The notes: generated by a model from the letters alone, not told the origin. A DNA stretch of 64,000 nucleotides from Siphonodentalium dalli (GCA_032622095.1 CP136064.1:173360310-173424309); one strand, 5' to 3'. Counted from the first letter of the stretch, positions 11,699 to 23,510 are shown. Translations and numbers: made by a program.

Positions 11699-11906
11699 AA
11701 ATTACGAATGACTGATAATTATTATATATGTTCATTCTAATTTAACCATTCTCTGTTTCTCAACATCAGCCACCTTCACTGGACATTCTACACCCTGATG
11801 TTAAATTACGAATGACTGATAATTATTATATATGTTCATTCTAATTTAACCATTCTCTGTTTCTCAACATCAGCCACCTTCACTTGACATTCTACACCCT
11901 GATGTT
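11699..11906 (+). repeat. Two-copy tandem duplication of 104 bp
   Basis: Copies 11699-11802 and 11803-11906 differ by about one base (CACTGGACATT versus CACTTGACATT), so the duplication is recent. Confidence 0.9.
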
Positions 11907-11949
11907 TTTGCCTATAATGGCTCTCCAGCTTGATCAATTTCATTCAAAT

Positions 11950-12095
11950 GTGACTGGAAGGGGGGGGGTCCCAAAACCATGAGTGGAAATTTTTTTTTTT
12001 TTGCACAATGAGGGGGGGGGGGGTGGGGGTCCAAAGTGATGCAAAAAAAAATTCAGCGTTGTGTATGCAAATTTTTTCCTGGACCCCCTGGATTA
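11950..12095. repeat. G/T-rich low-complexity repeat
   Basis: Runs of G (11960-11968 and 12012-12026) alternate with T and A runs. The segment ends in CCTGGACCCCCTGG. Similar in style to the CAGGGG-ended elements, but no target duplication was found. Confidence 0.5.
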
Positions 12096-12532
12096 TAGGC
12101 GTTATAGCCGAGCATAATGATATTTATCTAATATTTGTGCACAAATTTGTCTCTGTGCGCTTTGCAGAGCAAATATAGATGTTACTATTGCAATATATAT
12201 AAGGTGGAAAAGTGTCAAATAGTAACAGAATCGTTCACTTTATGATGCAAACCTGACATTTGGCATGAATGGCCAGTATATGTCAATTATGAAGACTGAC
12301 TTTAATTTTCCGACAAACCAATCACAATGGTCGACATATCCAATATGGCCGCCACTTTTACGAAATGGCCGCCGTTTTAAGCTTTTAATCAACGTATACG
12401 GCGAATGTACCTTCTATTCCTTATTTGAAAATTTTAATATTTCGCTCAAATAAAGGGTGTGGTAGGATGGCCACAAGAGTATATTTCCACATACACCCAC
12501 CCAATCCAACATGGCCGCCGTCCAGAGGGATT

Positions 12533-13058
12533 TATATTTAGTCCAAATATTTGTCTGAAATTACTATCAATTGGAAATATACCAACATTATAGGTGGTGT
12601 CAGGTTGGTTGGAAATTACCAACAGTTGGGAAGTTCAAACCCAGTGATCCCCTATTTTGGACCCCTCTGGACGGCGGACATTTTTAATCGGATGTGTTTG
12701 GTGAATATGTGGGGTGTCTTGGGATGGGGGGGGGGGCAAACACACACCACTCTTTGTTCGACCTAAATCGGTAAAGGGCCGAGAACTGGCATGGGTTATG
12801 CCAGTTCTCGGCCCTTTACCGATTTAGGTCGAACAAAGAGTGGTGTGTGTTTGCCCCCCCCCCCCATCCCAAGACACCCCACATATTCACCAAACACATC
12901 CGATTAAAAATGTCCGCCGTCCAGAGGGGTCCAAAATAGGGGATCACTGGGTTTGAACTTCCCAACTGTTGGTAATTTCCAACCAACCTGACACCACCTA
13001 TAATGTTGGTATATTTCCAATTGATAGTAATTTCAGACAAATATTTGGACTAAATATA
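12533..13058. repeat. Near-perfect palindrome, 260-bp arms, 5-nt loop
   Basis: The left arm 12533-12792 and right arm 12798-13058 are reverse complements, with only the length of a G/C run clearly different. The loop is GGGTT. Identical 71-74-residue open frames therefore appear on opposite strands and mean nothing by themselves. The palindrome sits at the left of a family-H (CAGGGACGTG-ended) element that closes at 13262. It could be a genuine fold-back or an assembly artefact. Confidence 0.9.
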
Positions 13059-13262
13059 GAAACGATTTGCTAGAATTGGCCTAAAACAACATATGTCCCA
13101 CTAATTAGTTGTTGGAAAATCAACCAACTAACAATTTCAACCTATAAGTGGTGTAAAATTCTAACAAATGCTGTGTGAGGCATGAAAGTTCCAGCTGTTG
13201 AATATTTTGACCAAAGTTGGAGGGTTAGCCTCCCCCTCAAACCCCCTGTCGCCACGTCCCTG
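13059..13262 (-). mobile_element. Family H (CAGGGACGTGGC-ended) element, terminal part
   Basis: Ends with CGCCACGTCCCTG, the reverse complement of CAGGGACGTGGC. The preceding 180 bp (ACATATGTCCCACTAATTAG, then TTGTTGGAAAA) is homologous to 29650-29835. CAG-initial ends suggest hAT, but no 8-bp duplication was confirmed. Confidence 0.55.
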
Positions 13263-14515
13263 GGGCGTAATACACCCCTATGATAATATCGCCGACACCA
13301 CGTCCCTTCATATCAACAAAATAGCTTCATGGAAACCGCGAAGCATCGAAATCAACATGAAATCACACTGAGGTGACGATTTCGGACTGGTGCATTTTCG
13401 CCGAATGAGCACCCGTCGTCTAGCTTGTTATCGCAAAGGCAACGTATCATTTTGTGATATTTATAAACCTTGTTTTAACAAACTTGCGATCCCCACATGA
13501 CAATGATTTTGATTGGTAATATTAAAAACAATACTAAGATGACAATAACTGATGTTTGTAGTAAAATTGAGCACATGCTCCACTCAGAATGCTTTCGGAA
13601 TTGTCATAGTAAAAAGCACTGGAAATTATGAGGTTGGGAAAAAATACGAAGAATTTCAGGTTTATTGAATCCTGCGGATCAAGAGCCGCTTTCCATATAT
13701 AGAATGGCCTATAATTGAGGGGGGAAACGTAATTTTCTTATATAAACTTCTCACATTTATGCTCCCTGAGCTCAATTTCTGGGCATGGTATAGACTTTCT
13801 CTCGCCGGAAACGCACAGGAGCCTGGCGATTACGCACTGGACGATTATACGATTTCGGACGGATTTAGCAGGAGCGGTGGGCCCCCAGTGAGACTAACAT
13901 AAGTGGTATGGAATATGTTAGATAATGGGCTGGTTGACAGACTAATCGGGAAATAGTTAGAAATTATGAAATTGTGTGTATCCTGCACAATGACCTAGGT
14001 TTACAGATGATCAGCAATTTATAAAACATTTTTATTTTAATTAAAACAGCTTCTGAAACAGGTTAAACTGTTATTTGAACTAAATGAGATAATTCCCAGT
14101 CATATGAGTGATATCAATAGAGTTTTATGTGGTTTTAGACCAAATTTAGTTAAATTTGGGGGGTGGGTGTTAAAAAATTGGGAGTAATTTTTTTGGTGTG
14201 CAGATTTGGGGGTGTTGGTCCACGAAAAAGCCAGATGCAAAAAAACGCAAATTGTTTAATACCCCCCCCCCCCCCCCCGGTGTATATATTATTTTATTAG
14301 CATGAGCATATGGATATTAAGTAATCGAGCCCATACCACCGAGAATCGCCGTCGTTGTCCATTACGCAAGGTGGTTGTAAAGGTTAATGTTGTGATCCTT
14401 GCTGGGATGACTCAGATATCAATTATATGATTGCCAGCCCTCGTTCTCTCTCGTTCAGACGACCAGGCGATAGTGAATATTTGTGTTTTTACTTCTTTTT
14501 TAAAGGGACTCAATG
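13263..14515. other. Non-coding, repeat fragments only
   Basis: Holds the inverted block 13843-13902 (partner 9521), the direct block 13916-13999 (partner 8390), and a G/C-tract repeat at 14158-14280 that begins GGGGGGTGGG and ends in a long C run. Confidence 0.5.
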
Positions 14516-14850
14516 CCTTCCAAATGTGTTCATGCGAAATAATTGACAGCAAAGTCTGTAAAACTACAGTTACTGATCACCATCAACTACATGAAAAAAT
14601 AGATTGACTTTGTTCTTATTATCATTATTAACTCTCCAATGATGACATTTCGAATGTCAAAACCATTATGTAAACAGTGGAATTACCGATAAAAGTCCAT
14701 TAAGATCAAAGATTAATCAAATCTTGACGATAACATTGAGAAAGGTCAAAGCATTGAAAAATATTCTGAAAAATCATATTCAGACTAAAATATTTGAACT
14801 TACTAGATGATTACCGATGTTTTATTGACAAATCACTGCAACATTTTTGT
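14516..14850 (+). repeat. Dispersed repeat, partner at 45340-45690
   Basis: About 330 bp aligns through blocks such as AATTACCGATAAA, TCAAATCTTGACG, GGTCAAAGCATTGA and TTCAGACTAAAATATTT. In both places a long hairpin follows immediately, but the two hairpins have different arm sequences. Confidence 0.75.
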
Positions 14851-14857
14851 TTACTTA

Positions 14858-15017
14858 AGAAATGAATGTAGTGGGTGTGTGTTATTGGGTGATACGGCGC
14901 TGTGGTTGTTGGGGTATATCATGTGAACCGCGAAGCGGTTCTCACCAAATGTGCCCCCAACGAACACAGCGCCGTATCACCAAATAACACACACACAGAC
15001 CCTCTAAATTCATTTCT
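14858..15017. repeat. Long hairpin with CG-rich loop (HP1)
   Basis: Arms 14873-14914 and 14954-14996 (core GGTGATACGGCGCTGTG), with outer arms AAGAAATGAAT/ATTCATTTCTT. The loop contains the inner palindrome GAACCGCGAAGCGGTTC (14925-14941). Confidence 0.85.
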
Positions 15018-15284
15018 TATATGTATGTAGCTTTTTGATGATTAATTCGCATATAAAAGCTGAGTGAATTCTTTATTTATTTTCACAAAATCTGCAGAAA
15101 ATTTGAGACTGGCATAGGCAGCACATTAAGTCAGCCTAATATAAGATTTCCAATCACTTAGCAACGATAACGTGATCGCTATAAATAACTGGCTTCAGAT
15201 GCAATTCGGCTGAACTTTGAAAAGCACGCCCAATTATTCTGCTGACAGCTCTTAGTGATTAGGTCAGATTAGGTCAACACTTTG

Positions 15285-15400
15285 CGACGTCGTGTTCGTG
15301 TTACGGTCTGTATGTTATTGTGTATGAAACGGCTGACCTAATTTGCAGTTGACCAATCACCGAACAGGATTTGGTATAACACAGGCGGCTAGATATGCAC
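15285..15400 (+). repeat. Dispersed repeat family A, partial copy
   Basis: Shares GCAGTTGACCAATCACCGAACA and surrounding sequence with 7200-7250 and, inverted, with 16325-16400. Confidence 0.55.
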
Positions 15401-15456
15401 ATATATAACAATGGTTTCAACACGCGAAATGTCACTATTGGAGAACTATCAAATCA

Positions 15457-15774
15457 ATGATGAATATAAGAACAAAGTTTATCTATTTCCTCATGTTCTT
15501 CTCAGTGGTGATATTTTTACATACTTTTATATTATTTGCACATTTACCCACTGATAGTGTCTTGTGTCCATTTAAAAACTACGTGCGTGGACACAATAAA
15601 CATTGTGACATTTCTTATAAATCAAATAACAACAGCAATGTCCTCTGTGGTACAGGTTTGGGGATGGGTGTCTCTCGCTCACAGCTAACTTACACGCTCT
15701 CCAACATACGTAAATGTACCTTTCACATATATGTTGCAAATATTCACGAATTTGAAAAACGAAAAACAAAATAA
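15457..15774 (+). CDS. Unrecognised ORF with N-terminal hydrophobic segment (doubtful)
   Basis: The 105-residue frame begins MMNIRTKFIYFLMFFSVV and continues hydrophobic to about residue 28. That is the look of a type II signal anchor, as in Golgi enzymes. The rest (a short Cys-containing, Asn-rich segment) matches nothing I know. No splice signal or partner exon is evident, so it may be chance. It could be a first exon or a secreted peptide, but I would not rely on it. Confidence 0.15.
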   Translation: MMNIRTKFIYFLMFFSVVIFLHTFILFAHLPTDSVLCPFKNYVRGHNKHCDISYKSNNNSNVLCGTGLGMGVSRSQLTYTLSNIRKCTFHIYVANIHEFEKRKTK

Positions 15775-16324
15775 AAATATAATCGCTGTCTCTTTTAAAT
15801 TTCAATTATCGAACGGTTTTCTCTATTCGTGCCCTGTCATGTTTATGTTATTTTTGTCTTGTCATCCAAGAATCTTGACATTTATCTAGATTTTCCTTCA
15901 GACCGGATATAAACAATAGCAAATAATTCGATCAATAGAGACTGGGGCTTCGCCCGTCTAGTGTAGTACATTGGTTCATTGTGTACTCTGTCTTGTCGAG
16001 GGTGATGCCTGTTATTTTTGATTTCGTCTAATCATTTCAGCAGATATATCTGCCCTCAAGAAAACAATATATGGCGATAGCGGGGTCACATTGACAACAG
16101 CTTCACGATGGCTTAAAAAATTAAGATAAGCTAACGTTTAAGATGACTGCAGAATCAATGGAGATTGACTATCATGCATGGTATGATGTTTTGACTATAA
16201 TTTTGATCGATTCGCCGAAATTTATATTTTTTCCAAACACTTTTCAACAAAAGACCATGAAACGGCATCTAAGGCCTCTCAACGTCTATATATAAATATT
16301 TACATTCCCCAGATGTTTTACACT

Positions 16325-16498
16325 AATTCCTGTTCCGTGATTGGTCAACTGAACATTGGGTCATGTGTTCCAAATGAAAAAAAACACACCCTAACACAAA
16401 CCGACGTCACATCTTGTTGACATATATGAATAAAAGCCGTCGATCGAACAACCGGACGTATTTTCTAAGTGCGCGACCATAGACTAATCGATCGATGA
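16325..16498 (-). repeat. Dispersed repeat family A, inverted copy
   Basis: The reverse complement matches 7063-7260 through GATCGATTAGTCTATGG, a CAACAxxATGTG block and AGTTGACCAATCAC. It abuts the TTAA-flanked MITE at 16503. Confidence 0.65.
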
Positions 16499-16502
16499 TT
16501 AA

Positions 16503-16983
16503 AGGTACTCAATCCGATAAAACTCCTCTCAATTACTATTTCAATGGCTTCGGGGGTCAAAAATATTTGATTCGAGTCGAGGAAGTCACCCATCAAAGCT
16601 CAGATTTGTTAGATATCGATTTTAGAAATCTATTATTTTTCATTATCGGGAATACTTTCTGGCCCAGAAATCAGTCAAAATTGCGTTATTATTACCACTT
16701 GATTTTAGAGTTATCAATCCTTGTCTGTTTGAATAGATTTTGGTGTACACATCCCGGGCAGATTACGGCAGTTGAAGGCAATTATTAGTACTCATCTCGA
16801 GTAAATAACAAATTTCAAAATTTCAATATCTAATAACTCTGAGCTTTGTTTGATGGGTTCCTCGACTCGAATCAAATATTTTTTACTCACAAAGCCAAAG
16901 AAATATTAATATAGGACCCTCTGATCGGATTGTTGTTGTTGGAATCTGTTGAGATGGGGACCCTCTGTTCGGATTGAGTACCT
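16503..16983. mobile_element. TTAA-flanked MITE, family B copy 1
   Basis: Perfect TTAA on each side (16499-16502, 16984-16987). Perfect ends AGGTACTCAATCCGA and TCGGATTGAGTACCT. A longer inner inverted pair contains TTTGATTCGAGTCGAGGAA and its complement. No intact transposase; open frames inside are by-products. Copy 2 is at 38546-38995 and a truncated copy at about 42735-43030. Confidence 0.85.
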
Positions 16984-17109
16984 TTAACAGGCAGAATATT
17001 GGGCTAACTTACAGTGCGGCATGGTGTAATTTCCAAACTTCTGACATGATTATTTCAGAAAAAAAATTCAGCTGAGTTTATAGAAATTATGGAACATCTG
17101 TATAAATAT

Positions 17110-17255
17110 AAGAAATGGGTGTAGTTTGAGTGTGTTTTATTGAGGGGTGTGTCGCTGTGACCATTGGTGCACACTTAGTGTGAAACGCGAATGTACCAAA
17201 CGACACGGCGTTATATACCATGCAATAAAACACACTCAAACTACATACATTTCTT
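17110..17255. repeat. Long hairpin (HP2), related to HP1
   Basis: Arms 17110-17142 and 17223-17255 (TTTGAGTGTGTTTTATTG and complement). The arms resemble HP1 in layout: AAGAAATG at the outside, then a GTGTGT..TATTG block. The loop includes GTGAAACGCGAATG. Confidence 0.8.
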
Positions 17256-17637
17256 GAAAGTATGCCGGGAATATTTCGTTTTTCTGTATCATATATACAG
17301 AATACCAATTATTGGTCTTGTGTTGACTGATCAGAATTTATAATGAAAGGTAGTATAGTATTTTCTTCTTGCGCTATATGCGATACAAGAGGAGGCACAT
17401 TTGTAAAATAATTTCAGGGACGAAACGGGAATATTTATGTCATTATAATGGGTCGCGAATTGTACAGATGAGGAATAATTAAGATATATAACGCACGATC
17501 CTTATTCGGTCTCACTAAAAACCGACCGTATATATATACCGCCCGCAGGGGTCCGAACGAGATGGTACATGCGCTATATATATATTGTGGATAAAGCATC
17601 GGAACTAAGAGTCGGTCAGACTCGTTCCGTGAAATAC

Positions 17638-17678
<41 letters not shown>
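17638..17678. repeat. (ATG)n trinucleotide microsatellite
   Basis: About 13-14 uninterrupted ATG units. It creates poly-Met and poly-Ser runs in overlapping open frames, which I do not take as genes. Confidence 0.95.
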
Positions 17679-17769
17679 AATAGTTCCATTCCCCAAGTCG
17701 GTATATCGAGCGGAACCGCCATTGTTTTACCCCTTAAATTACGGCACCGACCGGACCTGCCCTAGCTGA

Positions 17770-18230
17770 CTGACCACATAAAGGGATATACTATTATGCA
17801 GGCTGCAGCGAATACCCCCACCCCTGCATCCATGGGCGATCGGACAAGTTGCTAGCTAAGGCGGAAGTGAACAATATTAACCGCTATTTTACGCTACGGT
17901 GGGGTTCGCCATGCATGTACGCCCAACACGGATGCCAACCCCCGACCGTACCGTTCCCTATTGTGCAGAATAGACTCGTACATATGTACCAAAGTTCTAT
18001 TTCATGTTCGGTATATAGCTCGAGCGGATTCGCCATACAGCTATATACCCAAAACACCCGGACCTCCCTGAATGAAGATTGACCTGACTGCGAACAACAA
18101 TCAGCTATCTATAGTCGTTACACCTCATCCGAGGTAACACCTACCTATCATGCATTATGACCATGCATATATGACACAATATAGCACGTGTACGTTTTAA
18201 AGCTCGTTTCATATCATGTACACAGAAAAT
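17770..18230. other. No recognisable feature
   Basis: Non-coding; no repeats noticed. Confidence 0.35.
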
Positions 18231-18235
18231 GCGCA

Positions 18236-18742
18236 CCAGGGGTAAATCATCCCTCGATCCATGGGACCAACAAACAATTTTTTCCGCAACTCAAAATGTT
18301 TTTTCCTGCAAGTTTTTTGACTGTTTTTGCAATGAGTTAAAACACCTTAGAATAAGAGAAATAATGTAATTCTAACTGCTAAACTGATTGCAGGCAGTTA
18401 TCGTGTTGTATTTTGTTGCATATTTTGAAATCCAAGATGGCCGCTGGCAGCCATGTTTATTTGGCCGAATGACCCCAAAATGACTCGTTCCTTTTTACAT
18501 GTCAATGTTAACATCCATGACAAATAGTATGCACAGACATTCATATACAAATGTTTACAGTGAATTCCCCCCGCAAATCTCTGCTTAAAAGGGGGTGGGG
18601 TGGTGTCCAAAAATGGTCGGAAAAAACTGCCGAAAACGGAAAAAAATTTGGACGCGGGGGGTGGGTGAGTCCCAACAAGGGTCGTAAGGTAAAAATCAGC
18701 ATACGTGCCTGAAAAAAAATTTCCGACCCACCCCCTGTCTGA
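18236..18742 (-). mobile_element. hAT-like MITE copy, inverted relative to 2912-3475
   Basis: The reverse complement matches 2912-3475 over most of its length, including the AATCCAAGATGGCCGCTGG block and the CCGAAAACGGAAAAAAATTT block. The ends are decayed (CCAGGGGTAAA on the left, CCCCCTGTCTGA on the right). It is followed directly by a long hairpin. Confidence 0.75.
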
Positions 18743-18763
18743 TGCGCAAATAAATGTGATATA

Positions 18764-18923
18764 TAGAGGATCTACAACGAGCCCCCAGTTTATAGCGGCA
18801 TTTACAAAACGAGTCCAGTAAATTAGGCCTGGATCGAGCCTTTGGCGAGGTCCAGACATAATTTATTGGACAAGTTTTGTAAATTTCACTATAAACTGGG
18901 GAAGCTTAGAGTTGTAGATTCTA
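18764..18923. repeat. Long hairpin with CG-rich loop (HP3)
   Basis: Arms about 18764-18832 and 18851-18923, imperfect (CCCCAGTTTATAG, TTTACAAAAC and complements). The loop TCGAGCCTTTGGCGAGG contains GCC..GGC. Confidence 0.8.
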
Positions 18924-19330
18924 TTTATTACATGATCCAAAACCTCGATAAAACATAATTAAATCTACAAATGGGACGTGGAACTAACATCGGCTTCTAT
19001 AAGGCCTGCGATGACGTTTCACGTAACTATGCGTTGTTTTTCCGCGTAAAGAAATAGTCCCATATAAATAAAGACTCTTTGGCGTAATTAATGGCGAGTT
19101 TTTAATGAGATAACTTTTCAAACTTCATTCATTAGAGTTTGTTGGAAAATATTGGAAGCCATAGTATTTTTGAGACGTAGCGTATGGAATGTAAACAGAC
19201 GACAAACCGGAAGTCAACGGTCAACTGGCACTATTTCCTGTTATGCAACGAACGTTGCATATCACAGTGTATAGCATGTGTTTATTGCATGGAATAAGGG
19301 TAGGATCGTGTAATAAATATATTTATTGCA
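18924..19330. other. No recognisable feature
   Basis: AT-rich non-coding stretch. Confidence 0.35.
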
Positions 19331-19332
19331 AC

Positions 19333-19942
19333 ATTTGCTGCAGACACACGTACCACAGTAGCGATGGCTTAGTATGTATGACAATTTATTATGGTGGAGT
19401 TTGGTGACAATCTGTCGTCATAATTATGTACCATGGCTAGCCATGTTGCCCACTGAGTTTCCGCACAATGAGTTGACTTGACCAATTAACCCATTGCGTT
19501 TCACCAAGGTTGAGCTCCACTCATTACGTTTTGATAAATTGTATTCTCTACGATATATAATTGCGCGATCGATCGTACAGAATTATGTTTGACCGTGGCA
19601 ATTATCCCTCATTCACTCACATATCATGCACGTAGTACGTTTATTGATATGATCTGGTACATGCGTCCGTAGCCATTAATCGATTTACTTGTTTAGTTTA
19701 TGTGGTACATGTGTCCGCAGCCATTAATCGATTTACTTGTTTAGTTTATGTGGTACATGTGTCCGCAGCCATTAATCGATTTACTTGTTTAGTTTATGTG
19801 GTACATGTGTCCGCCGCCATTCATCGGTTTACTTGTTTAGTTTATGTGGTACATGTGTCCGCAGCCATTAATCGATTTACTTGTTTAGTTTATGTGGTAC
19901 ATGTGTCCGCAGCCATTAATCGATTTACTTGTTTAGTTTATA
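19333..19942 (+). mobile_element. Family E MITE with its right end expanded
   Basis: Left end TGCTGCAGACACACGTACC. The body (GTGACAATCTGTCGTCATAA; GAGTTTCCGCACAATGAGT; GCGATCGATCGT) matches 49424-50210 and, in part, 35311-36374. The right end GGTACATGTGTCCGCAGCC is present six times, as the 48-bp repeat. Confidence 0.7.
19655..19942 (+). repeat. 48-bp minisatellite built from a MITE end, 6 copies
   Basis: Units begin at about 19655, 19703, 19751, 19799, 19847 and 19895. Each holds TGGTACATGTGTCCGCAGCC (the family E terminal repeat) plus ATTAATCGATTTACTTG flank. The open frame of repeated VHVSAAINRFTCLVYV is a by-product. Confidence 0.9.
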
Positions 19943-20097
19943 ACGTTATTCACGTTGCCGCGAGAAAAGTAATCTCTGAAGATATTTCCTACAGATCTAA
20001 AGTTTCATGTACTATTGGATGACAATGTTGAGCAAGGTCAGTAATTACGTGATAAAAACACAATACGGAATTCGTTATTATCTCATATGTTCTTGGA

Positions 20098-20450
20098 CTC
20101 GTTTCATAAAATCGCATGAAAGAAACACTCGTTTTATATCCTCTTACAAACGAAATAAACCGGTCAGAAAATCACAAGCTCCATGCAGTGTTCAGTCCCC
20201 TATACGCATGACTTACCGCTGCACGTAATGTGAAGAAATGTCGCATTTATTTATTTGAGATTTGTGTAGGTTACAATTCATTCTGCATTATTATGAGAAA
20301 CTGAACTGTCCATATTCATTTGAAAATTGTCTAGATCAAGCCAGAATTAAATTTAACTGACAAAACACTTCAATAAAAAATGTTAGATTTAGTTAAGAAA
20401 ATACACATGCCGGCAGCATTCAGACATCGCGTAGCGAGGGGACTGAACTC
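20098..20450. repeat. Degenerate arm sequence related to the hairpin at 48 kb
   Basis: 20098-20145 (TTTCATAAAATCGCATGA, AAGAAACACTCGTTT) resembles the right arm of the hairpin at 48152-48271. A short inverted pair, TTCAGTCCCCT near 20192 and AGGGGACTGAAC near 20438, encloses the remainder. Confidence 0.4.
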
Positions 20451-22394
20451 TTTCTGCAGCTTGAGAAAATCTATCATTAATTCTTTGCATTGCCGAACAT
20501 GGTAACGACACGAATGCTTGATTACTCATGTGGTCTTATAGATTATTTCGGACATCGGCTATTGATAATATAAAGGCCTATCATGCATATAATTCTGTAT
20601 ATATGATGAATGATATACAATGCATGTTGCTGTAATTAAGCTGCAAATGCGTGCGTTTTCTATATATACCAGAAATTAATTAGATCTGACCCATGAGCCC
20701 GTTAATAGGAGGTTGTAATGCCCAGATATCGACTTTAAAAGAGGGAGTTTTAACACGTTGTTTTTGTTTGTTTTTTCATCCTACCTAAAATTCAAATAAA
20801 GAGCGTCCGTGTGTACTCCCGTTGCCCAAACAGCGTCTGATTATATAGAGCGTTCTCAATAATTAGCTATTGTGATAGTATTCGACGTAATATATACTTG
20901 CGGATAATTTTGTGGAGTTTATTGAATTCCGGGCCATGTGATACGAATTATGGTGATTGCAATTATTGTTATTTTTTTTGCCTGCATGATAAGCAAACAA
21001 TTGGTTCAGGAAGTTATTAATTACTTGGCATCAAGTCGGATAGTGTGCATCGTTAAAGGGATATTGTACACTGAATCCGTCCATTTGTGGGACCATCTCA
21101 TTGCATACTCAACAGAATATGTGCAACAATTGAATGTATTTGAGCCATATATTAGTGCAAAATACATTCATGCGCTCCATGAACGATGCATACAACATGG
21201 TAATTATAATTAAAAAGAGTTTATGACTGGTCCCATAAATGGCCTGATTTAGTGTACAGTACCACTTTAAACTTCTGACATAATATCTACCACCATTGGA
21301 ATATGCACATCTGCTATATATTTTGAGATTACTTATTTTAGTATTTTAGTGGTTTTCCGCCCTTTATCGACTATATTTTTATTTGTCAACAAGCATTTAT
21401 TCCTTCATTCTCTGGTTAATTGTTTTGAAACGTGAAACCGACATTCTATATGTAAACATGTGCAACTGCAATTGTGAGGTTTGTCTGACCATTACCACAA
21501 ACGAAGAATTGACCATCCCAGTGTATTATTTTAGAACTGCTGTGATAGGGAACATCCACCAGAAATCAAAGTCAATAGTATATGCCCAGCTCAAATGTCA
21601 AAACAATATGACCGTTTGGATAAGTTTCATTATCAAAATTCCGTATGTTGTCCTTTCAATGTAAACAACAGTTATCTATTGGAATGACATCTTATCTGCT
21701 ACATATTTATGTTGTGAACTCGCAACAATAGCGATCATGTTATGTCTACTGTAAGTTATTGTCAGGTTGCACGTCCATATCAAATCAAATATCGGATCAT
21801 GTAGGTTTCCGTCCTCTGTGTATTCACTAATCCGGAACTTTTTTTCAACACTGTTTGTCGTATTTAATTGAGCACAAATTAGGATGCTTCATATACTTAA
21901 TGGTTGTTAACTGATACAGGATGAAGATCTACTGCATACTCTGGATCTCGGTCGTTTCCACATACTTCCCTGTTTTATGTAAGTTTTCCTAAATACATAT
22001 TTTAAATGAACATGGCTCATTCGAACCTCCAAATTTGTGTCTACACTCTTAGAAAACAAATGTATAAATTCTACATAATATGTTTTTAATTTGATCTTAA
22101 ACACAATTGTGTAGACGTGACACATGACATATTTTCGGTGGAATTTTCTCAATATTGGATATGAGTGAATATGTGAGTATATGTCAGTAGATGAGATATG
22201 TTCTATTAGAGACACAAATCTCGTAAAAGCTACCATAATCAAAATCTCACAATGTTTTTAAAACTTTGTCATACAAAATTATGTGCTGTTCAGTTTAACA
22301 AATTTAAAACTGCTGTCAATTTTTGTTCTGTTATGTATATATAGCCGAATAGAACATATCTGATCTAATAACTATGATACACTCGCATATTCTA
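20451..22394. other. No recognisable gene
   Basis: AT-rich sequence. One AAATAAAGAGCGT motif at about 20795 is shared with family I MITEs. The open frame at 20938-21213 begins with a hydrophobic stretch but matches nothing known. Confidence 0.35.
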
Positions 22395-22402
22395 TTAGTT
22401 AT

Positions 22403-22519
22403 CCCGTGTCTGCTCACATAGTATGGGTTTTTACCTATCCGAAACCAGTTGAATCCCATGAGGCCGCGAGGCCGTTTGAGAGTAGTTAAAAACCCGTACT
22501 ATATGTGAACAGACACGGG
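22403..22519. repeat. Long hairpin with CG-rich loop (HP4)
   Basis: Arms 22403-22433 and 22487-22519 (CCCGTGTCTG, CACATAGTA, GGGTTTTTA and complements). The loop contains GGCCGCGAGGCC (22462-22473). Downstream sequence to about 22640 is homologous to 23385-23510, where the hairpin is much shorter. Confidence 0.85.
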
Positions 22520-22904
22520 GCGACGATTTTATCTATTGACCTTAAAAATAGATTCAAATCAACATATCTCTTCTTTTTCCCGATTATATAAATGAACACA
22601 GAATGTTGTATCTAATATTTCAGTATTTGTTCATTTTGAACTACATAAAGAATAAACTCAAATACATGTTCTTTTTGATTTTATTTTAACCATAACAACA
22701 TATTTCACCATAAAATATAACTGAACACAAATTGAATTGTCACAAGTATATAATAAATACTGATATCACACTCTTGACTCAGATTGAAACTGAAATCATT
22801 CCTCTCCTTTGTTTGACAAATACACAATACGGAAAAATTTCTATGTGTTTCCCGGAAATATCATGTGATTCACGTCCGCATTGTGACCCGTGTACCGGTA
22901 TTAA

Positions 22905-23299
22905 AGGCCCAAAAAATACCTGTGTTTAGGGTTTCCCTACCTACCCTAGAAAAAGGTGCCTACCCAAAACTTTTTATTGGACTGTAGACATAGATAACTT
23001 TATTTTTTTAGTGAGCCTCGGAATGGCATTGAAAGTTATCTTAACCATTTTCAAACGTCTCCTATAATTTTTTTTAGAAGTTTTATTAGTCTAGTGCTCT
23101 GACTAATTCAAGTGTGTAACAATATTTAGTATTGAACCTTTCAATTGATCTGAATTGTGAAGATTTCTAGATTGAATTGTCAATGACCCAATTGAATTCA
23201 GAATAAAAACATTTGTTTAAAAAAAATTCCCAACCTATACCTACCCTATTTATTTTAGACCATGTAACCCTAAACACAGGTATTATTGTTTTTTGGCCT
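22905..23299. mobile_element. TTAA-associated MITE, family K
   Basis: Left end after TTAA (22901-22904): AGGCCCAAAAAATACCTG, then TGTTTAGGGTT. The right end carries AACCCTAAACACAGGTATT and TTTTTTGGCCT. The right TTAA is decayed to AAGC. Non-coding. Confidence 0.65.
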
Positions 23300-23329
23300 A
23301 AGCGACAATATGATATTCCGGAATCGAGG

Positions 23330-23510
23330 CAGCTACACGATAAGGAAAAAATTCTGTGTGGTTCCCGTACTACGCGAAGAGACACGGGTGACGATATTAT
23401 CTATTGACCTTAACAGTAGAATTAAATCAAATCATTTCTTGTTTTCCCCCATAGAAATGAATAGGGATTGTTTTACCTAATATGTCAGTATTTGTTCATA
23501 AAACATAAAA
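23330..23510 (+). repeat. Sister of the HP4-associated repeat
   Basis: Shares GACACGGG, GACGAT, TATCTATTGACCTTAA and CAGTATTTGTTCAT with 22505-22640. Here the hairpin is only CCCGT...ACGGG around ACTACGCGAAGAG, against arms of about 31 bp in the other copy. Confidence 0.65.

Noticed and set aside
12551-13040. Identical 71-74-residue proteins on opposite strands
   Set aside because: These are the two arms of one palindrome, with no family resemblance.
17435-17769. Poly-serine and poly-methionine proteins
   Set aside because: Produced by the (ATG)n microsatellite.
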